Assembly (NCBI RefSeq): GCF_009360615.1
Contig: NZ_SPEY01000020.1
Coordinates: forward strand, 124,001 to 188,000
Length of the DNA stretch: 64,000 nucleotides
Source of the DNA: Comamonas sp.
GTDB taxonomy: Bacteria > Pseudomonadota > Gammaproteobacteria > Burkholderiales > Burkholderiaceae_C
Direction: 5' to 3'
This document shows positions 34,703 to 43,408 of the stretch, one piece after another (the stretch's first letter is position 1; each line of letters begins with the position of its first letter). The notes below the pieces were generated by a model that was given only the letters and a program-made list of their open reading frames with translations, did not search any database and had not been told where the DNA came from. A program made the position numbers and the translations under genes.

Positions 34703-34742
34703 CTGTATAAGCAGATTGGGCGAAAATTCACCTGTACAGATT
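34703..34742. promoter_or_regulatory. Repeated elements in the nat/mocR gap, candidate operator
   Basis: CTGTATAAGCAGATT (from 34703) and CTGTACAGATT (from 34732) share CTGTA and CAGATT in the same orientation, 29 bp apart start to start. MocR regulators usually bind pairs of direct repeats near their own promoter. Confidence 0.5.
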
Positions 34743-34755
34743 CAGTGAGACCTCC

Positions 34756-36285
34756 ATGCAGAACTCGGTGGCTCCAGCCACACCTCCATTGCCGCACTAC
34801 CTGCGAATTGCCGAGACCCTGCGCCAGACACTGGCGTCCGGTGCGCTGCGTCCCGGCGATCGCCTGATCTCTGCGCGCAAGCTGGCGCAGCGCGAGCAGG
34901 TCAGCCTTCCCACGGCGCTGGAGGCGCTGCGCTGTCTTGAAGCACAGGGGCTGATAGTTGCCAGGCCGCGTTCAGGCTATTTCGTACCCCAGGCGGGCAG
35001 CGGCGGGTTGCGCTCGCCCCCTCGAATGCATTCACGCGCGTCTTCGCGCCCTTTGGCGGTGACCATGACCAGCCTGGCGCGCTCCCTGTTCAGCAGTGCT
35101 GACACCCGCTTGATCCCGCTGGGTGCCGCATTGCCCGACCCTGCCTGGCTGCCCGCCGCCACAATGCAGCGTGCATTGCAGACGGCGGGACGTCGCTTGC
35201 AAGGGCATGGCCAGACCTACAGCATGCCGCCGGGGCGCGCCGAGCTGCGCGCCCAGATTGCGGCACGGGCTGCCCGATGGGGGGGGCGGTTTGGCCAGGA
35301 TGACGTCATCGTGACTGCAGGCGCCACGCAAGCGCTGCGACTTGCACTGAGTGCTGTCTGCAAGACCGGCGACGTGGTGGCTGTCGAGCGCCCGGCTTAT
35401 TTCGGCACGCTGCTGTTGTTGGAAAACCTGGGTCTGAAGGCGTTGGAGATCGCCACCGACCCTCGCCATGGTCTGCTGCCGGATGCACTGGCAACAGCCC
35501 TGGCCAGGCACAGGCCCCAGGCGGTGCTGGCTTCTCCCACTGTGCAGAATCCGCTGGGCGCATGCATGCCGGTGGAGCGCAAGCGCGAGCTGGTGGCTAT
35601 GCTGGAGCAGGCCGGCATTCCGTTGATCGAGGATGATGTATATGGCGATCTGGCTGGGGACAGCATACGGCCGCCCGCCTGCAAAGCCTTCGACAGCAGT
35701 GGCAACGTGCTGTATTGCAGCTCGGTTTCCAAGACACTGGCACCCGGCTGGCGAATCGGCTGGATCGCGCCAGGGCGTTATCACGAGCAGGTGTTGAAAG
35801 TGCGACTGGCGGGAGACTGGGCCGGCATGCCACTGATGGAGGCCGCCTTGAGCGAGGTGTTGGGCAGTGGCGACTACGACCGGCACTTGCGGCGTCTGAA
35901 ACCCCGCATGCATGCCGCAGTACAGGCCATCACGGCCCGCGTGGAAGCCAGCTTTCCTGCCGGCACCAGAGTCTCCGTGCCCAGCCAAGGATTTCTGCTC
36001 TGGGTGGAACTGCCATCGCAGATCAATGCCATCGAGGTGTACCGACAGGCATTGGCGCTGGGCATTGGCGTGAGCCCTGGCCAGCTGTTTACACCGCAGG
36101 CCGATCTCCCCAACTTCCTGCGGTTGAACTGCGCCAACGAGGTGACGCCTCGTCTGCTGGGGGCGGTGGGCATGATTGGAGAGATATGTTGCGGGCTGAC
36201 GGGAGGATGGGCAGGCGCGAAGTCGCGGCCAAAGCTGCCTGATGTCTCCCCCGAAGGATTGCAGAGGTCTGGAGCATCCGGGTGA
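34756..36285 (+). CDS. MocR-family regulator (GntR fused to class I aminotransferase)
   Basis: 509 residues. An N-terminal GntR-type winged helix-turn-helix (about 12-80, with LASGALRPGDRLISARKLAQREQVSLPTALEALRCLEAQG) is followed by a PLP fold-type I domain (about 110-480) with GATQALRLAL, SPTVQNPLG, DDVYGDL and the PLP lysine in SVSKTLAPGWRIGW. MocR proteins use PLP or an amino-compound aldimine as effector and typically repress themselves and activate a divergent gene. The divergent gene here is nat. Confidence 0.92.
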   Translation: MQNSVAPATPPLPHYLRIAETLRQTLASGALRPGDRLISARKLAQREQVSLPTALEALRCLEAQGLIVARPRSGYFVPQAGSGGLRSPPRMHSRASSRPLAVTMTSLARSLFSSADTRLIPLGAALPDPAWLPAATMQRALQTAGRRLQGHGQTYSMPPGRAELRAQIAARAARWGGRFGQDDVIVTAGATQALRLALSAVCKTGDVVAVERPAYFGTLLLLENLGLKALEIATDPRHGLLPDALATALARHRPQAVLASPTVQNPLGACMPVERKRELVAMLEQAGIPLIEDDVYGDLAGDSIRPPACKAFDSSGNVLYCSSVSKTLAPGWRIGWIAPGRYHEQVLKVRLAGDWAGMPLMEAALSEVLGSGDYDRHLRRLKPRMHAAVQAITARVEASFPAGTRVSVPSQGFLLWVELPSQINAIEVYRQALALGIGVSPGQLFTPQADLPNFLRLNCANEVTPRLLGAVGMIGEICCGLTGGWAGAKSRPKLPDVSPEGLQRSGASG

Positions 36286-36491
36286 ATGCCCTATCGGCCG
36301 CCCAGGGCAGTGGTGGTCGATCAAGATCACTTGACGTTCGATCGGTCCTTGCGACGGGGGGCGGAGCCGCAAGCTTTCAACGACGGATTTCCAGCGGGAT
36401 CCAGGCCCGTAGAGAGAGAACGTGCGACGGAGTCTGGCGATGCGCGAGTCCCGCCCCGATCTGGCATGCACGTCAAAGTGCGCAGTGTCCG

Positions 36492-36611
36492 CTGACCATG
36501 CCGGTGCTGGCCATGGGTGCCGAGCACGCAACCGGCGATGCACCGCTGGCCACCCTGCACGGACATGCCGGTGATCTGTCCGGCGTGATCGTGCCCGGCA
36601 GGACGCGATGA
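36492..36611 (+). pseudogene. C-terminal fragment of an alpha/beta hydrolase
   Basis: The frame LTMPVLAMGAEHATGDAPL... DLSGVIVPG resembles the C-terminal segment of epoxide-hydrolase-like alpha/beta hydrolases just before the catalytic His, but the GHW motif and the N-terminal domain are absent. Its TGA overlaps the ATG of the next decayed gene. I cannot see a clear upstream continuation in 36286-36491. Confidence 0.45.
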
Positions 36612-37560
36612 CCATGACCCTCGATGCGGACATCGCGTCCTTTGCGGGAACAGGCGCAGATGCCTCTGGCCCGGGTGCCTCGCACGCTGGCGCAGATGAG
36701 GCAGGCCACCGACCTGGCGCTTCGTGCGCTGCATGGTCTGTGGCAAACCGTTGCGCGCACGGGTGATTTCACGCTGCGCGCCCGCGACGGTGCGCCGCTG
36801 CGCCTGCGTGTGTACTGGCCATCGGCATCCGCCACACCCCAACCCGCGCTGGTCTTCGCCCATGGCGGGGGCTGGCGCCACGGATCCGCAGAGCTGTACG
36901 ACAACCCTTGCCGTGCGCTCGCCGTGGCGACGGGGTGGTGGTGGTCTCGGTGGAGTGCAGGCTGGCTCCGGAGCACCGCTTTCCGGTGCCGCGGCACGAC
37001 GTCTGCGATGCCCTGTGGTAGAGCTTCGAGCAGTCTGAAAGACTGGGCCTGGACCGCAGGCGCATCGCTGTGGCCGGTGACAGTGAGGGTGGCAATCTTG
37101 CCGCCGCTGCTTGTCTGCTCGCCCGCCATGCCGAGGCCTGGGCGCCGGTCATTGCCCATCACCTGCGGATGTATCCGGCCCTCGATGCGGGAATGGACTT
37201 GCCATGTTTTGACCTGTTCGGTGAGGGCCATTGCCTGAGTCGTTCGGCCATGGCCTATTGCTACGAAGCCTATCTGGCAGACCCTGCCCAGCGATGGCTG
37301 GAGCAGGTGTCCCCTCTGCGCGCTGCAAGCCTTGCCGGTCTGCCTCCGGCCTCGGTGATCAGCTGCGAATATGATGCACTGCGCGACGAGGCCGAGGCCC
37401 ATGCACGGCGCCTGCAGAACGACGGAGTACCGGTAAGGGCCCTGCGTCTGCTGGGGAGGGTTCATGCCTGCATCCACATGCCGGGGCGCTCCTGCTGCAC
37501 GCCAGTTGCTGGATGCGGCGAGTACCGAGGTGCGCAGGTCCCTTTTCCGGACAACTTGCA
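36608..37560 (+). pseudogene. HSL-type alpha/beta hydrolase pseudogene
   Basis: All parts of a hormone-sensitive-lipase-type hydrolase are present but broken: start MTLDADIASF, then a frame change to REQAQMPLARVP... LVFAHGGGWRHGS (oxyanion HGGG), another near 36935 to VSVECRLAPEHRFPVP, an in-frame TAG at 37018, the nucleophile elbow as GDSEGGN (normally GDSAGG), then VHACIHMPG and a last frame change to GAPAARQLLDAASTEVRR. Three frameshifts and one stop make it non-functional. It was probably co-transcribed with the fragment ahead. Confidence 0.75.
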
Positions 37561-37892
37561 GCCTGGTCCTGAAGCATTCCTGTAGCACGACGGTTTGTGC
37601 TTCAGGCCGTCGTGGCCCGCATATCCAGATCCATGCGCCCAGGCGGTCATCCTGTCGCAGATGGGGGCGAGGCATCCCTTCGCCCGGAAGGTACCCCGTG
37701 TCCGACGATCTTGCCCGGATTCCTCACACCTGTGCAGTGGCGCAATCAACGGGCACGCCTGGGGGGCGGATTGATGGCCTTGGATCATCCGCGTTCCGTG
37801 GGCTGGGCGTGCACGAGAGCAGCTGTGACGGAATGGCCGGTCGCTCCTCGGAGCCCTCCGCAGATTCATGCCAGGTATCCGAGAGGCCGAAT
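37561..37892. other. Gap after the hydrolase pseudogene
   Basis: No supported gene, repeat or terminator; probably part of the decayed stretch. Confidence 0.45.
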
Positions 37893-38453
37893 CTAGAGCC
37901 TTTTCCGATAGACCTTCGCGCCCCAGTAGCCGTTGCCACGATCTTCCACGCGAGTCCACCCCGCAGATGTCAGTTGCTGGGCAATCAATCGATTCATGAA
38001 TCCATGGCCGAGCAGCAGAACCGGGCCCTGGCCGGCGAGACTTCGAAGTCGCTGAGATGCGGTATCAGCTCTCAGTCTGGCTTGTCGGAAAGACTCGACG
38101 CCCTCCGATAGACCGCACAGCCATGCAAGTCTCAGCGCAAATGCCCACGTGAATGGTGACAAGCGGGGCTGTCTCCACCGCCCGTGAGGCAGCTGCGCCT
38201 CGCCGAACATCGCATCGACAACCGCAGGTTGAAGGCCGAGTGCGCGCACAGACGTCAGTGCACGAGGCGCATTGCTCGTAATGATCACTTTTGCCCTGGC
38301 GGCCAGGGCCCTGCTGGCCGCAGGAGCAGGATGCTGCGTGATTTCGGATAGCTCGTACTGTTCGATCCAGCACTTCATCTCACGTGCTGAAACCTTTCCA
38401 GCGGGCGCCAAGTCCGGCCGTCCGTGGCGCATCAGGATAATCTCGTTGTCCAT
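37893..38453 (-). CDS. Histidine phosphatase family protein
   Basis: 186 residues of the phosphoglycerate-mutase-like superfamily. The RHG motif (Arg9-His10-Gly11 in LMRHGRPD) gives the phospho-accepting His; the second His is in LLLGHGFMNR. SNAPRALTS corresponds to the usual 'S-PL-RA--T' segment. The short C-terminal half suggests a small phosphatase or SixA-like protein; substrate unknown. It lies 42 bp behind the broken esterase gene and probably ends the TetR-controlled operon. Confidence 0.85.
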   Translation of the reverse strand: MDNEIILMRHGRPDLAPAGKVSAREMKCWIEQYELSEITQHPAPAASRALAARAKVIITSNAPRALTSVRALGLQPAVVDAMFGEAQLPHGRWRQPRLSPFTWAFALRLAWLCGLSEGVESFRQARLRADTASQRLRSLAGQGPVLLLGHGFMNRLIAQQLTSAGWTRVEDRGNGYWGAKVYRKRL

Positions 38454-38495
38454 GGGGTGGGCGGAGCTTGTGTCTGCGGGATGTCGGCGCTGGAG

Positions 38496-39752
38496 TCAAT
38501 CACCGGCTCTCAGCCGCTGCAGGAGCCAGTTTGCGGTGAATTCGAGATGCTCGCGCATGTGCGACTCCGCCGTGTGACCATCCTCCCCATAGACAAGCTG
38601 CGTCACATTGAAGCCCAGTGCCGCAAGAGACGCAGGTTCATCGCCGGAGACGAGATCTTCGCGGGCGCCGTTGACCATGAGAATGGGTTTGCGCAACTGC
38701 GCCGCAGAGGGCATCTTCAACTGGCTGGAGAGTCGGAACGCTTCGTAGTATCTGCACATCGCCTGGCGCGGTGTCGTCAGCGGATTCATATTGGCAAACA
38801 CGGTGTAGGGTGCAACGATCCATGCCGGTGCTTTCTCGCAATGCTCCGGTCCGAAGCTCGAATCGCTGGGGCCTCCGATATTGACAACCGCTTTGTAGAT
38901 GTCGTTTCGCAGCCCGCCAAGTGTTCCCAGATAGCCTCCCATGCTCCAGCCGTACACGGCGACCCGGCCTGTGTCCAAGTCCCCGCGGCTCCTGATGTAG
39001 TCGGCAACCGTATCAAGCATCGCAGACGATTCTGGACGGAATTCCAACGGGTTCTCGCCAGTGTCTGGATTTTCCACCACGAGGGTCGCAAAACCGCGAC
39101 CCATGAAGTAGTCGCTGTGCCGGATCATCTCCGTCTTGAGGTTGTCCAGACCACCAAGAATGACCAACACCGGCGGCTTTTCATTGCGGCCGCTTTGCGC
39201 CGGCCGTGCCCGGAAGTAGCCCACGAATTCTTTTTCACCGGTCCTGAGTCTGACGCGTTGCAGCGGCTGTCCCAGAACCGCATAGGCTCGTTCGGTCGCC
39301 TGAAGATCCGCAGCAGGGGTCTGCTTGGGCAGGCGATTCAGCCGCCAATAGAAAGCAGCCTTCCTTTACTCGGCCGATGCGCTCTGTCCCTCGCCTCGAT
39401 CCTCGGCAATGTGCGCTTTTTCCAGGTGCAGTTGGGCTGCTTTGCCAAAGATAGCCTGCCAGGCCGGATGCAACGGTCCTGCATTGTCCGGCAAAGCCCC
39501 TGCGACCTCATCGAATGTGGCCAGATCAATGCCGGCATCCTCGAGCCACCAGCAGAGGTTGAACTTGAACGAAGGATGCATGCGAGCGATTCCGCCTGGG
39601 TACTCGGCCTGGCCTTTCCCGCAGAACTCGGTCATGTTGTTGGCGGTTCTCGTGAGCGGATTTCCTTGCGCGGCGGACGTGAACGGGGTCAGTGCCGCAA
39701 GCAGAAGGACTCCCAAGAGCGTCGGGAATTTCAAGGTGAATGTGTCCGTCAC
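38496..39752 (-). pseudogene. Exported alpha/beta-hydrolase (FrsA/DUF1100-like) with one internal stop
   Basis: One frame runs from GTG 39752 (AAAGGAAA upstream) to 38496, interrupted only by TAA at 39366-39368. Before it: signal LLGVLLLAALTPFTSAAQG and helices up to EDRGEGQSASAE. After it: RKAAFYWRLNRLP, then the hydrolase core VLVILGGLD, nucleophile elbow GWSMGGY and C-terminal GEDGHTAESH. The stop replaces what is probably Tyr (TAY) in the helix AE-Y-RKAAFYW, so a single base change accounts for it. Both halves keep coding character, suggesting a recent event, read-through, or a sequencing error. Confidence 0.8.
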
Positions 39753-39802
39753 GGTATTTCCTTTTTCGGGGTCTTCCCCTGGGTCCAATGCGACGAACGG
39801 GC

Positions 39803-40861
39803 TTACCTGGCGTTACCGGCTGGCACCGTGGGCAACCAGCCATTGCCGCGATACCATTCGAGCGTATCGACAACGGTCTGTTCGATGGGACGAAAGGTCA
39901 GCTGAAGCTGCTGCTGGCTCTTGGTGTGAATGAAATGGCTGCGTCCCGCTTCCTTGCGCATCAGCCGGACCGTGGCCAGGCTGAGCAGGATGGGCTTGCC
40001 GCTGATCCTCGCGTAAAGCTCCTGGGACGCGGCCAGGACGTACAGAAGCAGGAAGGGCAGGTTGCGTGTCGGCGTCTTGATGCCTGCGATCTTTCCCACC
40101 AAGGGCACTAAGTCCTGCATCGTCATATGACGGCCGGCAGCGAGATAGCGTTCGCCGCGCCGGCCGTGCTCTGCCGCTGAAATCAGCGCCTTCGCGACAT
40201 CGCGCGCATCGACAACCGAAAAGCTTCCTGGCAGCAATCCGGGCAACTTGCCAAGCACCACATCGTTGATGAATTGTCCGGAGGATGTGGGGCCGATATC
40301 CGCAGGCCCCCACATCCACCCAGGCAGGACGAAGCTGGCATGCATGTCCGGATGGGTCTCCAGAAAGGTCGACACGACTTGGTCGGCCAGGATCTTGCTT
40401 CGGTAATAGTCGTCGTCAGCATCTGCCAGGTCACGCAGACAAGTCTCGTCGATGGGAGCGCCCGGCTCCCCATCCAGCACCGCGATGGATGACGTCTGGA
40501 CAAAGCGTCGGATGCCCGCGTCATAGGCCTGCTCGAGCAGCTGCCGCGTACCGTCCACATTGATACGCTGGAGCTCGCTCCGGTGGCTGCCGCCCTTGAA
40601 GTTGTCTCGAAAGAATGCTGCAGTATGGAAAACCACGTCGCAGCCTTGCAGCGCTCTCGAGAACGCGGGCACATCCGCCATGTCACCTAGAACAAGTTGG
40701 ACGCCTTGCACGCCCGCGAACTGCTGCATACCTTTGGTTTCCGAGCGAACGAGTGCCTTGACGAAGACACCGCGTGCGACCAGTTCACGCACCAGATTGT
40801 TGCCGAGGAGGCCGGTCGCACCAGTGACAAAAGCTGATCGAGCGAGGGGGTGTATTTTCAT
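39803..40861 (-). CDS. NAD-dependent epimerase/reductase (dihydroflavonol-reductase-like)
   Basis: 352-residue extended SDR. The Rossmann loop is VTGATGLLGNN, the catalytic segment SSIAVLDG followed by YYRSK, and WMWGPADIGPTSSGQ resembles DFR/3-beta-HSD-type enzymes. Likely an NADPH-dependent ketone or aldehyde reductase. First gene of the operon under the well-formed promoter at 40895-40923, and divergent from tetR; the substrate is probably the inducer sensed by the TetR protein (inference). Confidence 0.9.
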   Translation of the reverse strand: MKIHPLARSAFVTGATGLLGNNLVRELVARGVFVKALVRSETKGMQQFAGVQGVQLVLGDMADVPAFSRALQGCDVVFHTAAFFRDNFKGGSHRSELQRINVDGTRQLLEQAYDAGIRRFVQTSSIAVLDGEPGAPIDETCLRDLADADDDYYRSKILADQVVSTFLETHPDMHASFVLPGWMWGPADIGPTSSGQFINDVVLGKLPGLLPGSFSVVDARDVAKALISAAEHGRRGERYLAAGRHMTMQDLVPLVGKIAGIKTPTRNLPFLLLYVLAASQELYARISGKPILLSLATVRLMRKEAGRSHFIHTKSQQQLQLTFRPIEQTVVDTLEWYRGNGWLPTVPAGNAR

Positions 40862-40877
40862 GTCGATTGAATTTCGG

Positions 40878-40891
40878 ATTTCATTTGAAAT
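40878..40891. promoter_or_regulatory. TetR operator dyad O1 (perfect)
   Basis: ATTTCA-TT-TGAAAT, a perfect 6-2-6 inverted repeat, placed around the likely transcription start of the epimerase operon. Confidence 0.7.
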
Positions 40892-40894
40892 TTA

Positions 40895-40923
40895 AATATA
40901 CAAGCTGTGATTCTGAATTTCAA
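40895..40923 (-). promoter_or_regulatory. Sigma70 promoter of the epimerase operon
   Basis: TTGAAA (40918-40923) and TATATT (40895-40900) read on the minus strand with a 17-base spacer. The -35 box lies inside operator O2 and O1 begins 4 bases after the -10 box. Confidence 0.72.
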
Positions 40924-40930
40924 GTGAAAT
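40917..40930. promoter_or_regulatory. TetR operator dyad O2 (perfect)
   Basis: ATTTCA-AG-TGAAAT, same half-sites as O1, start-to-start distance 39 bp. It covers the -35 box. Confidence 0.72.
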
Positions 40931-40982
40931 CTAGAGCGTGTTGCGGAGGTGTGGATGCACTCAGACGACGATAGATATCTGA

Positions 40983-40996
40983 ATTTCATGTGCTAT
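40983..40996. promoter_or_regulatory. TetR operator dyad O3 (degenerate)
   Basis: ATTTCA-TG-TGCTAT: one perfect half-site and one with two mismatches, 10 bp before the tetR ATG, so it could mediate autoregulation. Confidence 0.5.
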
Positions 40997-41006
40997 CTTT
41001 AGTGGC

Positions 41007-41624
41007 ATGAGCACTACGACCGCACGAAGGCGTCTGACCCGGGAGGAGAGTCGGGCACAGACTCGCGAGCATCTGATCGACGCTGCGAAGCAATTGTTCG
41101 TGTCAAACGGATATGGGGGCGCATCGATCCGCGATATCGCGAACACGGCGGGCTACTCTCAAGGCGCTTTTTATTCCAACTTCCTGAGCAAAGAGGATGT
41201 CCTGCTGGAGCTGTTGCGACGGCACATGGATGAAGAGGTGAAGGAGCTGTCTGCGCTCATGGGCGACAGCACGCAACGGCCCGAGCAATTGCTTGCCGAG
41301 CTGGAGAACTGGGCTTCGATGCTGAATCAGGATGTCGACTGGTGCATGCTTTCCCTGGAGCTGCAGTTGCATGCCAAGCGCAGTTCCTCGTTCGCCGCAG
41401 AGTATCAGAAGATATGGGACAAACACCGATCCGGGCTTGGCGGAGTGATCTCCCTGCTTTTCACCAAGCTCGGGCGCTCTGCGCCTGCGGCACCGGACGA
41501 ACTGGCCGCAGCTTTCATGGCGCTTTCACACGGTCTTGCACTCCAGCAGACCATGGATCGCCAGAATCTTTCAGGGCGTCTGATCATGGTGTTTCTGCGG
41601 GGTCTGATCGCCAGTGCGGCCTAG
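41007..41624 (+). CDS. TetR-family transcriptional regulator
   Basis: 205 residues. N-terminal helix-turn-helix (about 15-62): REHLIDAAKQLFVSNGYGGASIRDIANTAGYSQGAFYSNFLSKEDVLLELL. The C-terminal ligand-binding domain (about 75-205) is alpha-helical and contains a subgroup-like DVDWCMLSLELQLHA segment. Divergent from the epimerase operon with three dyads between them; a repressor released by a substrate of that operon is the simplest model. Confidence 0.93.
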   Translation: MSTTTARRRLTREESRAQTREHLIDAAKQLFVSNGYGGASIRDIANTAGYSQGAFYSNFLSKEDVLLELLRRHMDEEVKELSALMGDSTQRPEQLLAELENWASMLNQDVDWCMLSLELQLHAKRSSSFAAEYQKIWDKHRSGLGGVISLLFTKLGRSAPAAPDELAAAFMALSHGLALQQTMDRQNLSGRLIMVFLRGLIASAA

Positions 41625-42062
41625 CGTTCACCGTGCCTGTGGCGGTTGTTCACATGGCGTGAACGGGCCCTGCAGCCGGACGCAGCGTTTGGGCGGAACG
41701 GTGGCTTGCTTTCTCCTGGTCATGCAGGATCTGCGCGGATCACCGATCGATGGGGTCCAGGCGAGCGATCGCGCCCTGATCCCGGATTGCTCACGGGTCC
41801 TCGAGAGCACAGGGTGATCGGGCCAGGAGCAGTCATCGGTCATCAGCCCTGGCCCCTCCCACCAGCTCGATGGGGCGGAGATACGATTTCATCCGCGCCA
41901 GAGGGCAGGGGATGTACAAGCCCCCGCATTGAGTCAACCGTACGTGGGCAACACGTGGCAGGCTCGGGGCATCGAACAGCGTTCAATGCCCGCAAACATC
42001 TGCAGACCCTGGGTCTGATGCGCCTGACAGGGTGACGTTCAGCCAAGCACATTCGCTGTGCG
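41625..42062. other. Non-coding gap after tetR
   Basis: No supported gene. A 17-base palindrome GTTCAC-ATGGC-GTGAAC lies at 41648-41664, just after the tetR stop; its role is unknown. Confidence 0.5.
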
Positions 42063-42695
42063 TCAGGCCAGATTCTGCCGAGTCCTCAGGAGTCCGAAGC
42101 CCAAGGCCATGAAGGTGCCGCCGATGATTCGGTTGAACAGCTTTGCATGCGATACCAGGTGACTCCTGATCAGTGAGATGAAGAGCACATAGCAGGCATG
42201 CGAGATCAGCGCACAGACGGCAAAGGTCGTGGTCAGCAGCAGGTACTGAGAGAAAAGGGGCGTGTTCGGCACAATGAATTGTGGAAACAGAGCGGAGAAG
42301 AACAGGATCGACTTGGGATTGGTCAGCGAAATCCCCAACCCTTGTGCCAGCAATTGCCAGTTCCCGCGCCGATGCTTGTGCGCGAGGACGGCCGAACTGC
42401 CGAATACGTCGTCATTGCTGCGCCAGCGCTTGATTCCGAGCCAGATCAGATACACCGCACCCGCGACCTTCATCAGCAGGAACGCATGGGAAGACATGCT
42501 GAGAATGGTCCCCATGCCGATCATCGCCAGGCCCGAGACCACGAAAATTCCCACGGAACTGCCCAGCGAGCTCCATGCAGTGCGCTGCACGCCCACTTCC
42601 ATGGAGTTCGAGATGGCCAACAGCACGGCCGGGCCGGGAGTGAAGCTAATCAAGAGTGAAATACCGCAGAAAAGAAGCCATTGAGTCATTGTCAT
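42063..42695 (-). CDS. LysE/RhtB-family amino-acid exporter
   Basis: 210 residues, about six membrane segments. MTMTQWLLFCGISLLISFTPGPAVLLAISN is the family N-terminus with the conserved FTPGPA motif; later LGISLTNPKSILFFSALFPQF matches the second conserved block. It would export amino acids or their derivatives across the inner membrane. Start at 42695; the longer frame (162 extra residues) is not homologous. It stands alone. Confidence 0.92.
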   Translation of the reverse strand: MTMTQWLLFCGISLLISFTPGPAVLLAISNSMEVGVQRTAWSSLGSSVGIFVVSGLAMIGMGTILSMSSHAFLLMKVAGAVYLIWLGIKRWRSNDDVFGSSAVLAHKHRRGNWQLLAQGLGISLTNPKSILFFSALFPQFIVPNTPLFSQYLLLTTTFAVCALISHACYVLFISLIRSHLVSHAKLFNRIIGGTFMALGFGLLRTRQNLA

Positions 42696-43408
42696 GGTCG
42701 GATTGTCCGGTTCTCTACAAAAGGAAACGATTATCGACGCCCAGCACCGCGACGGCTGCCTCGATGAGCGGCAGCGAATGCAGTCCGGCGTAACTTCCGG
42801 TGTCTCTCCCGAATGGCTGATGGGAACCGCCCGGCTGGCCCAGACGGGCTTGAGCCTTGGAGAATGCGGTTGCTTCGGCTCGGGGCGGGACGGTTCCGCC
42901 GCTGACGCATGGCATCGCGGTGAGTGGTGGCGCATCTCGCGGCAGTTGAACACCCCCGCGAGCAGCATCGCTGCGGATCGTGCAGCGCAGCCCACGATAG
43001 CGCTTCTCAGCAGCCGGCCGATCCCGCTCTCGGGCGGCGGGCGGGCATTTTGGTGCGTTTTCTGCGTTTGACAAACGCAGGGCAATGGCTGCAGAGAACT
43101 GCCCTTGCCGCGTGCGCATGGGGTCATGTTCATGAGGCCGGATGAATGCATGCCTCCATCGGGCTGACTGGCGGAGTGCACGGCCGCTTGTTGAGGATGT
43201 CGTGCTTTGCGGGCTTGCCCTCAGGTGCGGCCTTCGGTCCGAGAGGCCCGTAGCGGCCGACAGGGATGGAGCGTCATGCCTTCCCTGGCGGCGATGGCTC
43301 AAGCCCATCTTTGCGGATATGGCGCCCAAACGGTAGCTGCGTCACCGCTTCAAGCCCGGATGCTGCGGAGGATGGCTGGCGGAGTGAAACGACCACTCCC
43401 GCCGGGCC
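42696..43408. other. Gap between lysE-like gene and the sulfur operon
   Basis: About 710 bp with no recognisable gene on either strand. Its right end holds a hairpin (GGCGGAGTG at 43378-43386 with CACTCCCGCC at 43394-43403, one bulge) immediately after the last gene of the operon; with no T-run it is more a transcript-end stabiliser than a classical terminator. Confidence 0.45.

Noticed and set aside
42715-43329. 204-codon minus-strand frame upstream of the LysE-type exporter
   Set aside because: Arg/Pro-rich shadow-like composition, no motif and no ribosome site.
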